Origin: Trinickia mobilis
GTDB lineage: Bacteria; Pseudomonadota; Gammaproteobacteria; Burkholderiales; Burkholderiaceae
DNA: 64,000 nucleotides
Assembly (NCBI RefSeq): GCF_017315705.1
Contig: NZ_JAFLRF010000008.1
Location: forward strand, 1-64,000
Direction: 5' to 3'
Part shown: positions 52,154 to 61,432 of the stretch, one piece after another
Layout: every line of letters starts with the position of its first letter
How positions within the stretch are numbered: position 1 is the stretch's first letter
The notes under the pieces: generated by a model
What the model was told of the DNA's origin: nothing
The model's database searches: none
The model's input: only the letters and a program-made list of their open reading frames with translations
Translations under genes and position numbers: made by a program

Positions 52154-53506
52154 ATGACCGTTCTGACCAAATCGCAACAAGCAGAAACGCTCCGCACCGA
52201 CGCCGAATGGCTCGACGCGCACTGGATGCCGTATAGCGGCAACCGCCAGTTCAAGGCCGATCCGCGCATGATCGTTTCTGGCCAAGGGGCGTACTACACC
52301 GACAGCGAAGGCCGCAAGATCTTCGACGGCTTGTCGGGCCTCTGGTGCGTGGGCCTCGGCCACGGCCGCACGGAGATCGTCGAGGCGGTGAGCCGCCAGG
52401 TCGCGCAGCTCGACTATGCACCGGCGTTCCAGTTCGGCCATCCGAAGTCGTTCGAGCTGGCGAACCGGATCAAAGATCTGACGCCGGCCGGGCTCGACTA
52501 CGTGTTCTTCACCGGCTCGGGCTCGGAAGCGGCCGACACGTCGCTGAAGATGGCCCGCGCGTACTGGCGCGCGAAGGGCAAGGGTACGAAGACGCGCCTG
52601 ATCGGCCGCGAGAAGGGCTACCACGGCGCGAGCTTCGGCGGCATCTCGGTCGGCGGCATCGGGCCGAATCGCAAGCTGTTCGGCCAGGGCCTCGACGCCG
52701 ATTTCCTGCCGCATACGCAGCTGCGGGAAAACGGGTTCTCGCGCGGCCTGCCGGAGCGCGGCGCCGAGCTGGCCGACCGCCTGCTCGACCTGATCGCGCT
52801 GCATGACGCGTCGAATATCGCGGCGGTGATCGTCGAGCCGTTCTCGGGCTCGGGGGGCGTCATCATCCCACCGAAGGGCTACCTGCAGCGTCTACGCGAC
52901 CTCTGCACCGCGCACGACATCCTGCTGATCTTCGACGAAGTGATCACCGGTTTCGGCCGCGCGGGCGCAATGACGGGCGCCGAGGCGTTCGGCGTGACGC
53001 CCGACATCATGAACGTCGCGAAGCAGGTGACGAACGGCGTGCAGCCGCTCGGCGCGGTGATCGCGAAGAAGGAGATCTACGACACGTTCATGGCCGCGGG
53101 CGGCCCCGAGTACATGCTCGAGTTCCCGCACGGCTACACGTATTCGGCGCACCCGGTCGCATGCGCGGCGGGCGTCGCGACGCTCGACCTGCTCGAGAAG
53201 GAAGACGCGATCGGCCGCGTGCGCGCGCTGGCACCGCACTTCGAGGCCGCCGTGCATGGCCTGAGGGGCCAGCGGCACATCACCGACATCCGCAACTTCG
53301 GTCTGGCAGCCGGTTTCACGATCGCGGCCGCGCCGGGCGAGCCGGCACGCCGTCCTTTCGAGATCGCGATGCGCTGCTGGGCGAAGGGCTTCTACGTCCG
53401 CTACGGCGGCGACACGATCCAGCTCGCGCCGCCGTTCATCGCGGAGAAGCGCGAAATCGACAACCTGATCAACGCGCTGTCCGACGCGCTGAACGGGGTC
53501 GACTGA
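52154..53506 (+). CDS. Class III (omega) aminotransferase, beta-alanine--pyruvate type
   Basis: A 450-residue PLP enzyme: WMPYSGNRQFKADPRMIVSG, GLSGLWCVGLGHGRTEIVEA, FFTGSGSEAADTSLKMARAY, the cofactor-binding IFDEVITGFGRAG (Asp261), and the lysine in NVAKQVTNGVQPLGAV (Lys290; most relatives have AKG here). These enzymes move amino groups from beta-alanine, taurine-like or polyamine substrates to pyruvate. The ATG at 52154 gives the normal length; an in-frame ATG at 52109 would add 15 residues. It is followed by an AA_synth gene after 197 bases and controlled presumably by the divergent LysR protein. Confidence 0.88.
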   Translation: MTVLTKSQQAETLRTDAEWLDAHWMPYSGNRQFKADPRMIVSGQGAYYTDSEGRKIFDGLSGLWCVGLGHGRTEIVEAVSRQVAQLDYAPAFQFGHPKSFELANRIKDLTPAGLDYVFFTGSGSEAADTSLKMARAYWRAKGKGTKTRLIGREKGYHGASFGGISVGGIGPNRKLFGQGLDADFLPHTQLRENGFSRGLPERGAELADRLLDLIALHDASNIAAVIVEPFSGSGGVIIPPKGYLQRLRDLCTAHDILLIFDEVITGFGRAGAMTGAEAFGVTPDIMNVAKQVTNGVQPLGAVIAKKEIYDTFMAAGGPEYMLEFPHGYTYSAHPVACAAGVATLDLLEKEDAIGRVRALAPHFEAAVHGLRGQRHITDIRNFGLAAGFTIAAAPGEPARRPFEIAMRCWAKGFYVRYGGDTIQLAPPFIAEKREIDNLINALSDALNGVD

Positions 53507-53703
53507 TCCGCCTGCGCGGCACTGCCCGATGACGAGGTGCTGTTCCAGTTGCCGGTCACCCGGAGCTGGTTACGGCAGGTGATGCTCGGGCTGCCGCTGA
53601 TCTGTCGCGGCGGCACTGTCACGTTGTCGGCATGTTGCCGTCAATGCAGCGAGGCCCCTCACGCCGCCACGCAGAAACAGCGAACCCATACACAGAGAGC
53701 CAA

Positions 53704-54288
53704 ATGGCTATCAAGCTTCGCAAGCTGATCGTGCAGGTCGATGAAACACGGATCGAGATGGGGCAGGCCGTCGAGCCGCCGGCACGGCGTGCAGTGGCGA
53801 TTGCAGTGATCGACAATCCCTACGCGGGCCGCTACGAGCCGCGGCTCGATGCGCTGATCGAAGCCGGCGAGGAGCTCGGCGCGCTGCTCGGCAAGCGCTG
53901 CGTCGAGGCGCTCGGCATCGCGCCGGGGCAGGCGCAGAGTTACGGCAAGGCGGCGATCGTCGGCGAGGCGGGCGAACTCGAGCATGCGGCCGCAATCCTG
54001 CATCCGAAGCTCGGCGCGCCGCTGCGCGCGGCCGTGGAAAAGGGCGCGGCGCTCGTGCCGTCGGCGAAGAAAATGGGCACGCTCGGCACCGCGATCGACG
54101 TGCCGCTCGGCCACAAGGATGCCGCGTATGTCGGCAGCCATTTCGACGCGATCGAAGCGCGCGTGGCCGACGCGCCGCGCGCCGACGAGATCGTGGTCGC
54201 CGTCGCGGTGACGGCGTCCGGCCGGCCGCTGCCGCGCATCGGCGGACTGCAGGCAAGCGAGATCAAGGGCGAAGACGGTTTGCGCTGA
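53704..54288 (+). CDS. Amino acid synthesis (AA_synth, PF06684-type) family protein
   Basis: A 194-residue protein: KLRKLIVQVDETRIEMGQAV, RRAVAIAVIDNPYAGRYEPR, YGKAAIVGEAGELEHAAAIL, HPKLGAPLRAAVE, VPLGHKDAAYVGSHFDAIEA, and DEIVVAVAVTASGRPLPRIG. The family is named amino acid synthesis but the reaction is unclear; it often occurs with amidohydrolases or transaminases. The start follows GAGAGCC. It is probably co-transcribed with the transaminase. Confidence 0.8.
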   Translation: MAIKLRKLIVQVDETRIEMGQAVEPPARRAVAIAVIDNPYAGRYEPRLDALIEAGEELGALLGKRCVEALGIAPGQAQSYGKAAIVGEAGELEHAAAILHPKLGAPLRAAVEKGAALVPSAKKMGTLGTAIDVPLGHKDAAYVGSHFDAIEARVADAPRADEIVVAVAVTASGRPLPRIGGLQASEIKGEDGLR

Positions 54289-54520
54289 TTGCTGAGGGAC
54301 CCGATGCTTTCGAACCTGCTGGGACAACTCGCCATGCCTAACGGACGGAAGGCGCTGGCCCGCCGCCCAAAGTCCGCGCTCAATGTCGTCCATCAGGCGA
54401 GAGGCGAGCGATACGTGCAGAAAGTTGGGCGAAGCGCGCACGCAGGATGGGGCCGGTCACACAGCAGGCCAGCGGATAGAAGGTGAGTGCAGACCTCGAT
54501 AAAAGGGATGGCGGCTGCGA

Positions 54521-56032
54521 TCAGGGCTTCATACGTCCGATTTCGGCGAACCGCTGGTGCCACGACAAGGCTTCGCCAAGCAGGTGCGGGGTGTGCTTCC
54601 CGACACTGTCACGGCAGGCACGCTCGAAATAGTCTTGCAGAAGCGGTCTGTAATCTGGGTGAGCGCAATTGTCGATGACAACACGCGCTCGTTGCTTGGG
54701 CGACAACCCGCGCAGGTCTGCCAGCCCCTGTTCCGTGACGATCACGGTGACGTCATGTTCGGTGTGGTCGACGTGGCTGACCATCGGCACGATGCAGGAG
54801 ATCGCTCCATTCTTGGCTGTACTCGGCGTAACGAAGCACGCAAGAAAGCCATTGCGAGCGAAATCGCCCGAGCCGCCGATGCCGTTGATGATCGAAGTGC
54901 CGGCCACGTGCGTCGAGTTGACGTTGCCATAGATATCGGCTTCAACCATGCCGTTGATGGCGATACAGCCCAACCTGCGAACCAGCTCGGCGTGGTTTGA
55001 GATCTCCTGGGGACGCAGAACGACGCGGCTGCGGTAGTGGTCGATATTGCGGCCGAATTCTTCGACACCTTCCGGGCTCAGCGACAGGGCAGTCGCCGAT
55101 GCGGTGCGAATGGTATCGGTCCTGATCAGATCCAGCATCCCATCCTGAATCACTTCCGTAAACGCAGTAAGCCCTTCAAATCCGCCGTCGCGCAGCCCGC
55201 TCAACACCGCATTGGCGATATTCCCTACCCCGGACTGCAACGGCAACAACTGCTGCCCGAGCCTTCCCTTGGCGATTTCATGCCGGAAGAACGCTACCAG
55301 GTGATTCGCAATTCGAATGCTGCTGTCATCCGGCTGGGCGAATCGGCCCAGACGGTCAGGACCGTGGGTTTCCACAACGGCGATCACTTTCGATGGATCG
55401 ACGCGCAAGTACGGCTCCCCAATACGGTCACCGGGACGGACCAATGGAATCGGCTGGCGATCCGGTGGCAACGCCGTACCGTAGTAGATGTCGTGCATTC
55501 CATTCAGACCGGCAGGTTGAGCCGAATTCACTTCGATGATGACTTTGTCGGCCAGGTCAAGCCACGTCTTGTTGTTGCCGACCGATGTCGATGGAATCAA
55601 ACGTCCGTCGGGCAATATGCCGGAAACTTCAACGACTGCCACGTCGATCTTGCCCAGGAACCCAAACCAGGTGTACTGCGCGACCTGCCCCAGATGGATA
55701 TCCATGTACTCAATCTCGCCACGGTTGATCCGTGCGCGCAATTCCGGATCGGACTGGTAGGGCAAGCGAAAGTCGATACCCCCCACTTTGGCGAGCGCAC
55801 CGTCCAGTTCCGGAGCAGTGGAGGCGCCCGTCAGTATGCGAAGTGCGAACTTTTCTCCGCGGGCATGCGCATCTTCGATGTGTGCCGCCAGCGCCAGGGG
55901 CACCGCCTTGGGGTATCCCGAGCCGGTAAACCCGCTCATTCCGACGATCATGCCCGGAAGAATTTCCGCCGCCGCCCGATCGGCCGGCATCACTTTGGAC
56001 GCGAGATATGAATTCTGGATGCGCTGTTCCAT
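54521..56032 (-). CDS. Acetyl-CoA hydrolase/transferase family, succinyl-CoA:acetate CoA-transferase type
   Basis: A 503-residue class I CoA-transferase: ADRAAAEILPGMIVGMSGFT near the start, VEVSGILPDGRLIPSTSVGN, IEVNSAQPAGLNGMHDIY, the catalytic glutamate Glu293 in FTEVIQDGML, GIGGSGDFARNGFLACFVTP, and VTEQGLADLRGLSPKQRARV. Length and motifs match succinyl-CoA:acetate CoA-transferases (AarC/SCACT) used in acetate detoxification and overflow. The true start is the ATG at 56032, set by GGGGAATCGAT upstream; a 270-residue extension of the open frame is not coding. A pta gene lies 5 kb to the right. Confidence 0.88.
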   Translation of the reverse strand: MEQRIQNSYLASKVMPADRAAAEILPGMIVGMSGFTGSGYPKAVPLALAAHIEDAHARGEKFALRILTGASTAPELDGALAKVGGIDFRLPYQSDPELRARINRGEIEYMDIHLGQVAQYTWFGFLGKIDVAVVEVSGILPDGRLIPSTSVGNNKTWLDLADKVIIEVNSAQPAGLNGMHDIYYGTALPPDRQPIPLVRPGDRIGEPYLRVDPSKVIAVVETHGPDRLGRFAQPDDSSIRIANHLVAFFRHEIAKGRLGQQLLPLQSGVGNIANAVLSGLRDGGFEGLTAFTEVIQDGMLDLIRTDTIRTASATALSLSPEGVEEFGRNIDHYRSRVVLRPQEISNHAELVRRLGCIAINGMVEADIYGNVNSTHVAGTSIINGIGGSGDFARNGFLACFVTPSTAKNGAISCIVPMVSHVDHTEHDVTVIVTEQGLADLRGLSPKQRARVVIDNCAHPDYRPLLQDYFERACRDSVGKHTPHLLGEALSWHQRFAEIGRMKP

Positions 56033-56350
56033 ATCGATTCCCCTGTCTTTGCAGATCCTGACTTTTAACGAGTCACGCAAGACCGACTGACTGTCGGCAA
56101 GGACCCATGAAGCGCGCTTGCGCAGCCCATCCGTGTGCAGCCGGGTTATTCTACTCGTCGCTGATATGGGCCGCCTTCCGAGCTCAGGCAACCCAGGCGG
56201 TAAAAGAACACCGCTCACGGCGCACTGAACTGTTCCCCCGCGACGTTGCCTAATTTTCGCGATCCTCGCTGAATTGCCCCGTCCGGCACCGAGCAGGCGG
56301 CGCTGCGGTTTATATGACCCGGTGTCGGAAGAAACCATGAGTGGATCACC
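56033..56350. promoter_or_regulatory. Divergent intergenic region
   Basis: 318 bases with the promoters of the CoA-transferase and SHOCT genes. No clear operator is seen. Confidence 0.3.
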
Positions 56351-57223
56351 ATGCGAAAACTCACCCCCGCCGGCCAGCAATTGATCGAAGAAGTAGCCCA
56401 GCGACATGGGTTCAGTACGGATGCCGTGATGAGCATGCTGCAGTCTGTGATCCGCGGCAACGGCAGCATGGCCCAGTTCAATCACCCCGAATTTGGCGGC
56501 TCCGGCCAGTGGATGCAGGGGGGAATGACCATGGTCTCCGACATGTTCAACAACTACCTGAAAGGCCGGGTCGATGGGCTCTGTACCGAGCTTTCCCGCC
56601 TGATAGCTAACCAGCCCGACCTTATTCGCAGCGGCAGCTTCCAGTCGCAGAGCCAGGGTACTCGGCAGCAGGGCAACGACGGCGGCGGCCAGCAACAACA
56701 GCAAAGCGGCGCCGGTTACGGTGGCAGCAACCAGCAGCAGACTGCAGCGGGACCGGTCGGACCGGTGAGTCTGTTCGTTCCGCCCGCCCCCGGCACCTCT
56801 GGCGACTGGTGGCCCGCTGATCTGGGGCGGCCCGACAGCACCGGCGCGCAGAACGACGTCCGCTATGCCTACTTCGCACAGCCCCGGCGCCTGGCGATCG
56901 AAGTGAACGGCAAGGTGACGGTTTACGATACGCTCAATCACCAGATCAGCGGCTTCTCACAGCAGCAGTCCCGTGGCGCGTCCCTCACATTTGCGAGCCA
57001 GCACGGCTTGGTCGCTGTCGCCAGCCTGCCGGTTGTCTCGGTCGATGGAGTTCCGCAGCCGGCGTCGCCGTCGGTGCAGAAGGAACTCGTCAGCACTCAG
57101 TCGGTTGCCCGCGAGGCAGACGTGTTCGCCACCATAGAGAAGCTCGCCCAACTGCACGCGAAGGGAATTCTCAGCGATGAGGAATTCGCCGCCAAGAAGG
57201 CGGAGCTGCTGAGCCGTTTGTGA
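56351..57223 (+). CDS. SHOCT-domain protein
   Basis: A 290-residue protein: an N-terminal MRKLTPAGQQLIEEVAQRHG segment, a low-complexity glutamine/glycine linker (about 97-135, with runs of Q), a beta-rich middle RRLAIEVNGKVTVYDTLNHQ, and a C-terminal SHOCT helix pair FATIEKLAQLHAKGILSDEE, FAAKKAELLSRL. SHOCT is a short oligomerisation domain found at the end of many membrane-associated or secreted proteins. No signal peptide is seen, so it is probably cytoplasmic. The function is unknown. Confidence 0.8.
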   Translation: MRKLTPAGQQLIEEVAQRHGFSTDAVMSMLQSVIRGNGSMAQFNHPEFGGSGQWMQGGMTMVSDMFNNYLKGRVDGLCTELSRLIANQPDLIRSGSFQSQSQGTRQQGNDGGGQQQQQSGAGYGGSNQQQTAAGPVGPVSLFVPPAPGTSGDWWPADLGRPDSTGAQNDVRYAYFAQPRRLAIEVNGKVTVYDTLNHQISGFSQQQSRGASLTFASQHGLVAVASLPVVSVDGVPQPASPSVQKELVSTQSVAREADVFATIEKLAQLHAKGILSDEEFAAKKAELLSRL

Positions 57224-57429
57224 GCGTCCCGTCATCGCGCAGCGCAATCGGGGCACGATTTCTATCTGACTGAAACGCCCGCACCTCTCCCCCGTCCCCT
57301 CTCCACTTGGCGGCTAAGGTTACCGTCGATCGGATTCGGGGGGCGTTCGGCGGCAGTGCCATTCTTAGCGTTTGCTTGCGCTCTCATGTTCCTTGGAGCG
57401 AATGCAATCAAGGCCGGCCCTCACGAACA

Positions 57430-57447
57430 CCGTCACGTAATCGTCAT
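57430..57447 (+). promoter_or_regulatory. Candidate PHO box upstream of pstS
   Basis: CCGTCAC-GTAA-TCGTCAT: two 7-base direct repeats with an 11-base period, matching the PhoB consensus CTGTCAT-N4-CTGTCAT at five and six of seven bases. It lies 51 bases upstream of the pstS start codon. Confidence 0.6.
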
Positions 57448-57497
57448 ATCCGGAACGTATGGTGCGGCGCGTTAGGAGCAATTTTGAGGAGTCTCAG

Positions 57498-58523
57498 ATG
57501 AGGCCAAGACTACTTGCGAGCGTCATTTTCGCACTCGGCACAGCCGTAGCGCATGCGGCGGATATCACCGGCGCGGGCAGCACCTTTGCAGCACCGATCT
57601 ACACGAAGTGGGCCGACGCCTACCAGAAGTCCGGTGGCGGCAAGGTCAACTACCAAGGCATCGGTTCGTCGGGCGGCATCAAGCAAATCAACGCGAAGAC
57701 CGTTGACTTCGCAGGCTCGGACGCACCGCTGAAGGACGACGAACTGGCGAAGGATGGCCTGTTCCAGTTCCCGACGGTGGTCGGCGGCGTGGTGCCGGCG
57801 ATCAACGTTCCGGGCGTGAAGGCCGGCGAACTTGTCCTCTCGGGCGAAGTGCTCGGCGACATCTACCTCGGCAAGATCAAGAAGTGGAACAATCCGGCCA
57901 TCGTCGCGCTGAACCCGAAAGTCAAGCTGCCTGACACCGACATCGCCGTGGTCCGCCGCGCCGACGGTTCGGGCACGACGTTCATCTGGACGAACTACCT
58001 GTCGAAGGTGAACCCCGAGTGGAAGAGCAAGGTCGGCGAAGGCACGACCGTCAGTTGGCCGACGGGCACCGGCGGCAAGGGCAACGACGGCGTGGCGGCC
58101 TTCGTGCAGCGTCTGCCGGGCGCGATCGGCTACGTCGAGTGGGCGTACGCGAAGCAGAACCACATGGTCTACACCGACCTGAAGAACTCGTCGGGCGCGG
58201 TGGTCGAGCCGAAGACGGAATCCTTCAAGGCCGCCGCTGCTGGCGCGGATTGGAAGAGGTCGTTCTACCAGATCCTGACGAACGAGCCGGGCAAGGACGC
58301 ATGGCCGGTCGTCGGCGCGACGTTCGTGCTGCTGCACACGACGCAGGATAAGCCGGCCCAAGGCACGGAAACGCTGAAGTTCTTCGACTGGGCGTTCAAG
58401 AACGGCACGCAAGCCGCGGACAATCTCGACTACATCTCGCTGCCGGATTCGGTCGTGACGGAAATCCGCTCGCAATGGAAGGCGAAGATCAAGGACGCGT
58501 CGGGGAAACCGCTCGCCGAATAA
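57498..58523 (+). CDS. pstS: Phosphate ABC transporter substrate-binding protein PstS
   Basis: A 341-residue periplasmic protein with signal peptide 1-20 (cleavage after VAHA). Phosphate-binding motifs are all present: [25 protein letters not shown], the DFAGSDAPL loop, [20 protein letters not shown], and [20 protein letters not shown]. The TGAGGAG ribosome site is seven bases upstream, which sets the start. Under phosphate starvation it feeds PstCAB. The genes pstCAB do not follow; a possible hairpin and a gap do, so this is a stand-alone pstS under a candidate PHO box. Confidence 0.93.
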   Translation: MRPRLLASVIFALGTAVAHAADITGAGSTFAAPIYTKWADAYQKSGGGKVNYQGIGSSGGIKQINAKTVDFAGSDAPLKDDELAKDGLFQFPTVVGGVVPAINVPGVKAGELVLSGEVLGDIYLGKIKKWNNPAIVALNPKVKLPDTDIAVVRRADGSGTTFIWTNYLSKVNPEWKSKVGEGTTVSWPTGTGGKGNDGVAAFVQRLPGAIGYVEWAYAKQNHMVYTDLKNSSGAVVEPKTESFKAAAAGADWKRSFYQILTNEPGKDAWPVVGATFVLLHTTQDKPAQGTETLKFFDWAFKNGTQAADNLDYISLPDSVVTEIRSQWKAKIKDASGKPLAE

Positions 58524-58534
58524 ACACCTGAGGC

Positions 58535-58563
58535 GTAGGCGCGCTTCCGATATGCGCGCCTAC
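58535..58563 (+). terminator. Hairpin after pstS
   Basis: A perfect 10-base stem GTAGGCGCGC / GCGCGCCTAC with a 9-base loop, 12 bases after the pstS stop. No T-run follows, so termination is uncertain. It could instead stabilise the 3' end of the pstS message. Confidence 0.5.
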
Positions 58564-58999
58564 ATGAAATCGCGTTATGGCCTCTGACAGACTACGCTTG
58601 GCCCCCGCCCAACGCACAAGGTCGGCAAGCAGCCACTTCGCAATGAGCCCAGCAGCAGTGATGTCAGGTTTGGCGGACTTAATCTCGTTCTGGTATTGGA
58701 CAATCACACTGCCGCTCATCACGCGATACTTTCCGTGCTGACTGAACCGTGCCGACGCACGCCGTCAGCTCAATTTCCAGATCTTGTGCGGTTTCATCAT
58801 CGGCGGACTTTGCACCGCGAAGAAGAATGCGCGACACGGCACCGCGCAAGGCCGAAAGAGAAATGTTGGCATGTGCACAGACAATAGGTGTTCGACCGAC
58901 TCGTTTCCTGCGATAGAGAGATTCAATTGCCTCGCATGTCGGGTAACCTGTCTAATTGTCTTTCCCCGCACGGCTCATTTACTTTAGTCGGGAGTTCGT
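58564..58999. other. 436 bases without a recognisable gene
   Basis: Short open frames on both strands only. The right end should hold the promoter of the DUF3562 gene. Confidence 0.3.
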
Positions 59000-59200
59000 A
59001 TGGCCACGCCCAATGTTGACAATGATATTGTCAAGGTGATCGCCACCGACACCAATACCCCGGTGGAAACGGTCTCGAGGATGTACGAGGAGACGTGGGC
59101 TGAGTACAGCGAAGGCGCACGAATCATGGACTACCTGTCGGTCCTGGTGGCCCGTCGTGTAAGGGACAATTTACTGCGATGGCAACAAGATACGCACTGA
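59000..59200 (+). CDS. Small DUF3562 protein
   Basis: A 66-residue helical protein: NDIVKVIATDTNTPVETVSR, MYEETWAEYSEGARIMDYLS, and VLVARRVRDNLLRW. This is the DUF3562 pattern, a family largely confined to Burkholderia and relatives, with a central MYEETWAEY block. The function is unknown. It begins with ATG after GGGAGTTCGT, a fair ribosome site. It stands alone between two non-coding stretches. Confidence 0.8.
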   Translation: MATPNVDNDIVKVIATDTNTPVETVSRMYEETWAEYSEGARIMDYLSVLVARRVRDNLLRWQQDTH

Positions 59201-59929
59201 GGGAAAGTCGCGAGGTCCGGCTCGATGATGCGGACGCCACACAAGCAATCCGGTGACACGCGGACGAGCCCCGGACGCTGTGTCGCGCTTCGATGTGATC
59301 CGCCGAACGACCGGAGTCAGACCGTCACCGGCCTTCACAAACGCCGCATCCAAAAGAGAACTCTGCTGCGCCGTTGCTTACGCCGCACTTCGTGCGACTG
59401 TATTCCGATTCGACCTACTTTCCTTTTTACTTGGTGACAAAAAATCAGTTGCCTGCGTCGCGCCCAACTGACTCGCCTCCGACCCAGCTCGTGACTAATT
59501 CACATCTGGGCCAAGCCTATCCTCGCTGCGCTAGACGCCATTTCATCGGGGTACTATGAGGTGGTAGTCGGCTGTACCTCGCTACTTTCCACCTCATTCA
59601 CTCGTCAGCGATGCACAAAAGCGCCTCGTGTCAGTGTCGGGAAGGCACGCGCAAGCAATACGCGTTGGGGCGCCTGCGTCTCGCGACCGACCGTCTCATG
59701 CGCGCGGATTCGGACGTTGAGAAGGCTATCGCTACTCGCTGGGTAAATGCGTGGGCGAGTGCCATTGGCAATCTTCACTTTTCTGCATTCGCCAATGGAC
59801 GAATGGGACACAAGCCTCGGCGGTGATCGCTCGAATTCACGAGGGTGGGATTCTGAGGCATTCCGAATCGGCCCTCACATTCACGGGTGGGACGCGTTCA
59901 TTTCAATTCTCCATTGAGTGGCCTCGCCG
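59201..59929. other. 729 bases without a recognisable gene
   Basis: Several overlapping frames of 60-70 codons exist, none with family features, ribosome site and start in combination. Confidence 0.3.
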
Positions 59930-60137
59930 CGTCGCGTGAAACGCGGCAGGGGGAACATTGGTATTGCCCGACATCAGCGTCGGCATGATCGAGCAATCGA
60001 CCACCCGCAGTCCGGGTGTGCCGTACACCCGCGAGTGCTCATCGACGACCGCCCGCTATGCCCATCTTCGCCGTGCCCGATGGATGGAAAATCGTCTGAC
60101 CGTATCCAACGACGACATAGTCGAAACTGCGTGTCAT
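59930..60137 (-). pseudogene. GMC oxidoreductase with large internal deletion
   Basis: The minus strand starts GGAGACATCTACC-ATG and reads MTRSFDYVVVG, the start of the FAD-binding fold, then jumps within a few codons to the C-terminal region: QTIFHPSGTAKMG, and in another frame [36 protein letters not shown]. These last motifs are the signature of the GMC (choline dehydrogenase-like) C-terminus. About 450 residues are missing, with a frameshift, so nothing functional remains. It is divergent from the IclR gene, which may once have regulated it. Confidence 0.75.
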
Positions 60138-60341
60138 GGTAGATGTCTCCTGTTTTTCATTCTCAAAAACTGGTATGTTTTGTCGAAATTTATTGATCTT
60201 GAATTCCAAATTCAAGCACTTCGCGCTAGGATCGGTGGAACCGAGACGAAAACGGAATTTTTTGTTTCATTATCAAATTCCGTGAGCCGCCCGCACGCGC
60301 GCGGTTCACCGGCGCAACCGTCATCTGGATCAAGGAAGCCA

Positions 60342-61169
60342 ATGGCAGAGTCCACACCGCCGTCACGCAACGAGCCGCCGCATGACGACACGCGGGTTTT
60401 GCGCGCCCTTTCCGTGCTCGAACAGCTCGCGGCAGCGGGGCAACCGTTCTCGCTGTCGCAACTGTCGGCGCGGTTGCATATTCCCAAGGCAACGCTGATG
60501 CGGCTCATCGAATCCCTCGAGGCGTACGGCTACGTCATGCACATGCCGGATTCACGCGGCACGGACCGGGGCATTGCGCTTGGTCCGCGAGCCGCGCAGC
60601 TCGCTCTGGCGACGCTCGCCAACAACACCTTCACGCGGGCTTGCCGGTCGCTGCTGCGTTCGCTTGTCGATACGCTGGGTGAGACCTGCAACCTCACAGC
60701 GCTCGACGGCGATACGGTGCTCTATGTCGAGCGCGTGGAAACCAGCGAGCCGCTGCGACTGCAGATGCAGCCCGGCACGCGCGTGCCGTTGCATTGCACG
60801 GCGAGCGGCAAGCTCTTTCTGGCGCAAATGCCCGCCGCCGAGCGCCGCCTCGTGCTCGCGCGGCTGCCACTGAAGCGGATGACGAATCGCACGCTGACCG
60901 AACTCAGCCTGCTCGAGGCGGAACTCGACCGGCTCGCCGTGCGCGGGATCGGCGTGGACAACGAGGAGTTCGTGCGTGGGATGGTCGCTGTCGCCGTGCC
61001 GGTGCGCGATCCCGACGATCGGCACGTGCTCGCGTGTCTGGCCACGCATGCCCCGACGGCGCGGGCGAATCTCAACGATCTGCTGGAGGTGGTGCCGACC
61101 CTCAAGGCGATGGCGGTGAGAATGGCACCTTTGCTGCAGACGGTGAAATCCGGGGGCGGAATAGCGTGA
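60342..61169 (+). CDS. IclR-family transcriptional regulator
   Basis: A 275-residue IclR protein: HTH RALSVLEQLAAAGQPFSLSQ, LSARLHIPKATLMRLIESLE, then the effector domain GETCNLTALDGDTVLYVERV, LHCTASGKLFLAQM, RGIGVDNEEFVRGMVAVAVP. The start MAESTPP follows AAGGAAGCC; much longer in-frame readings are rejected. The upstream neighbour is the GMC relic; pta follows after 263 bases, so control of pta is possible but not shown. Confidence 0.87.
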   Translation: MAESTPPSRNEPPHDDTRVLRALSVLEQLAAAGQPFSLSQLSARLHIPKATLMRLIESLEAYGYVMHMPDSRGTDRGIALGPRAAQLALATLANNTFTRACRSLLRSLVDTLGETCNLTALDGDTVLYVERVETSEPLRLQMQPGTRVPLHCTASGKLFLAQMPAAERRLVLARLPLKRMTNRTLTELSLLEAELDRLAVRGIGVDNEEFVRGMVAVAVPVRDPDDRHVLACLATHAPTARANLNDLLEVVPTLKAMAVRMAPLLQTVKSGGGIA

Positions 61170-61432
61170 GGCGCGCGCGGTGTCCCGCCTCGTCGGCGGA
61201 CCGCGCCACGAGCGACCGTCACCATCAGGTAGATCAATTTTAGAAACAATTCGTACCGTTTATTGATGAACTTGTTGACGAGGTCGCTTTTTTCGATCAT
61301 CATGCCTGAAAATAATTTCGGAATGTAACGTTCCGCTTTTGTAACGCCCGGAAGGCATGGATGGACGAGCACCTGCTGCCTCTCCGATCGCCGCCCCCGT
61401 TCCCGCGGCGCAACCGCGACCGGTCAAACCCC

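Noticed and set aside
54521-56941. An 806-codon minus-strand frame covering the CoA-transferase
   Set aside because: The first 303 codons lie antisense to the SHOCT gene and its upstream region and lack homology features. The real start with a ribosome site is at 56032.
59201-59929. Several 60-72 codon frames as small genes
   Set aside because: They overlap each other in different frames, lack ribosome sites and show no conserved features.
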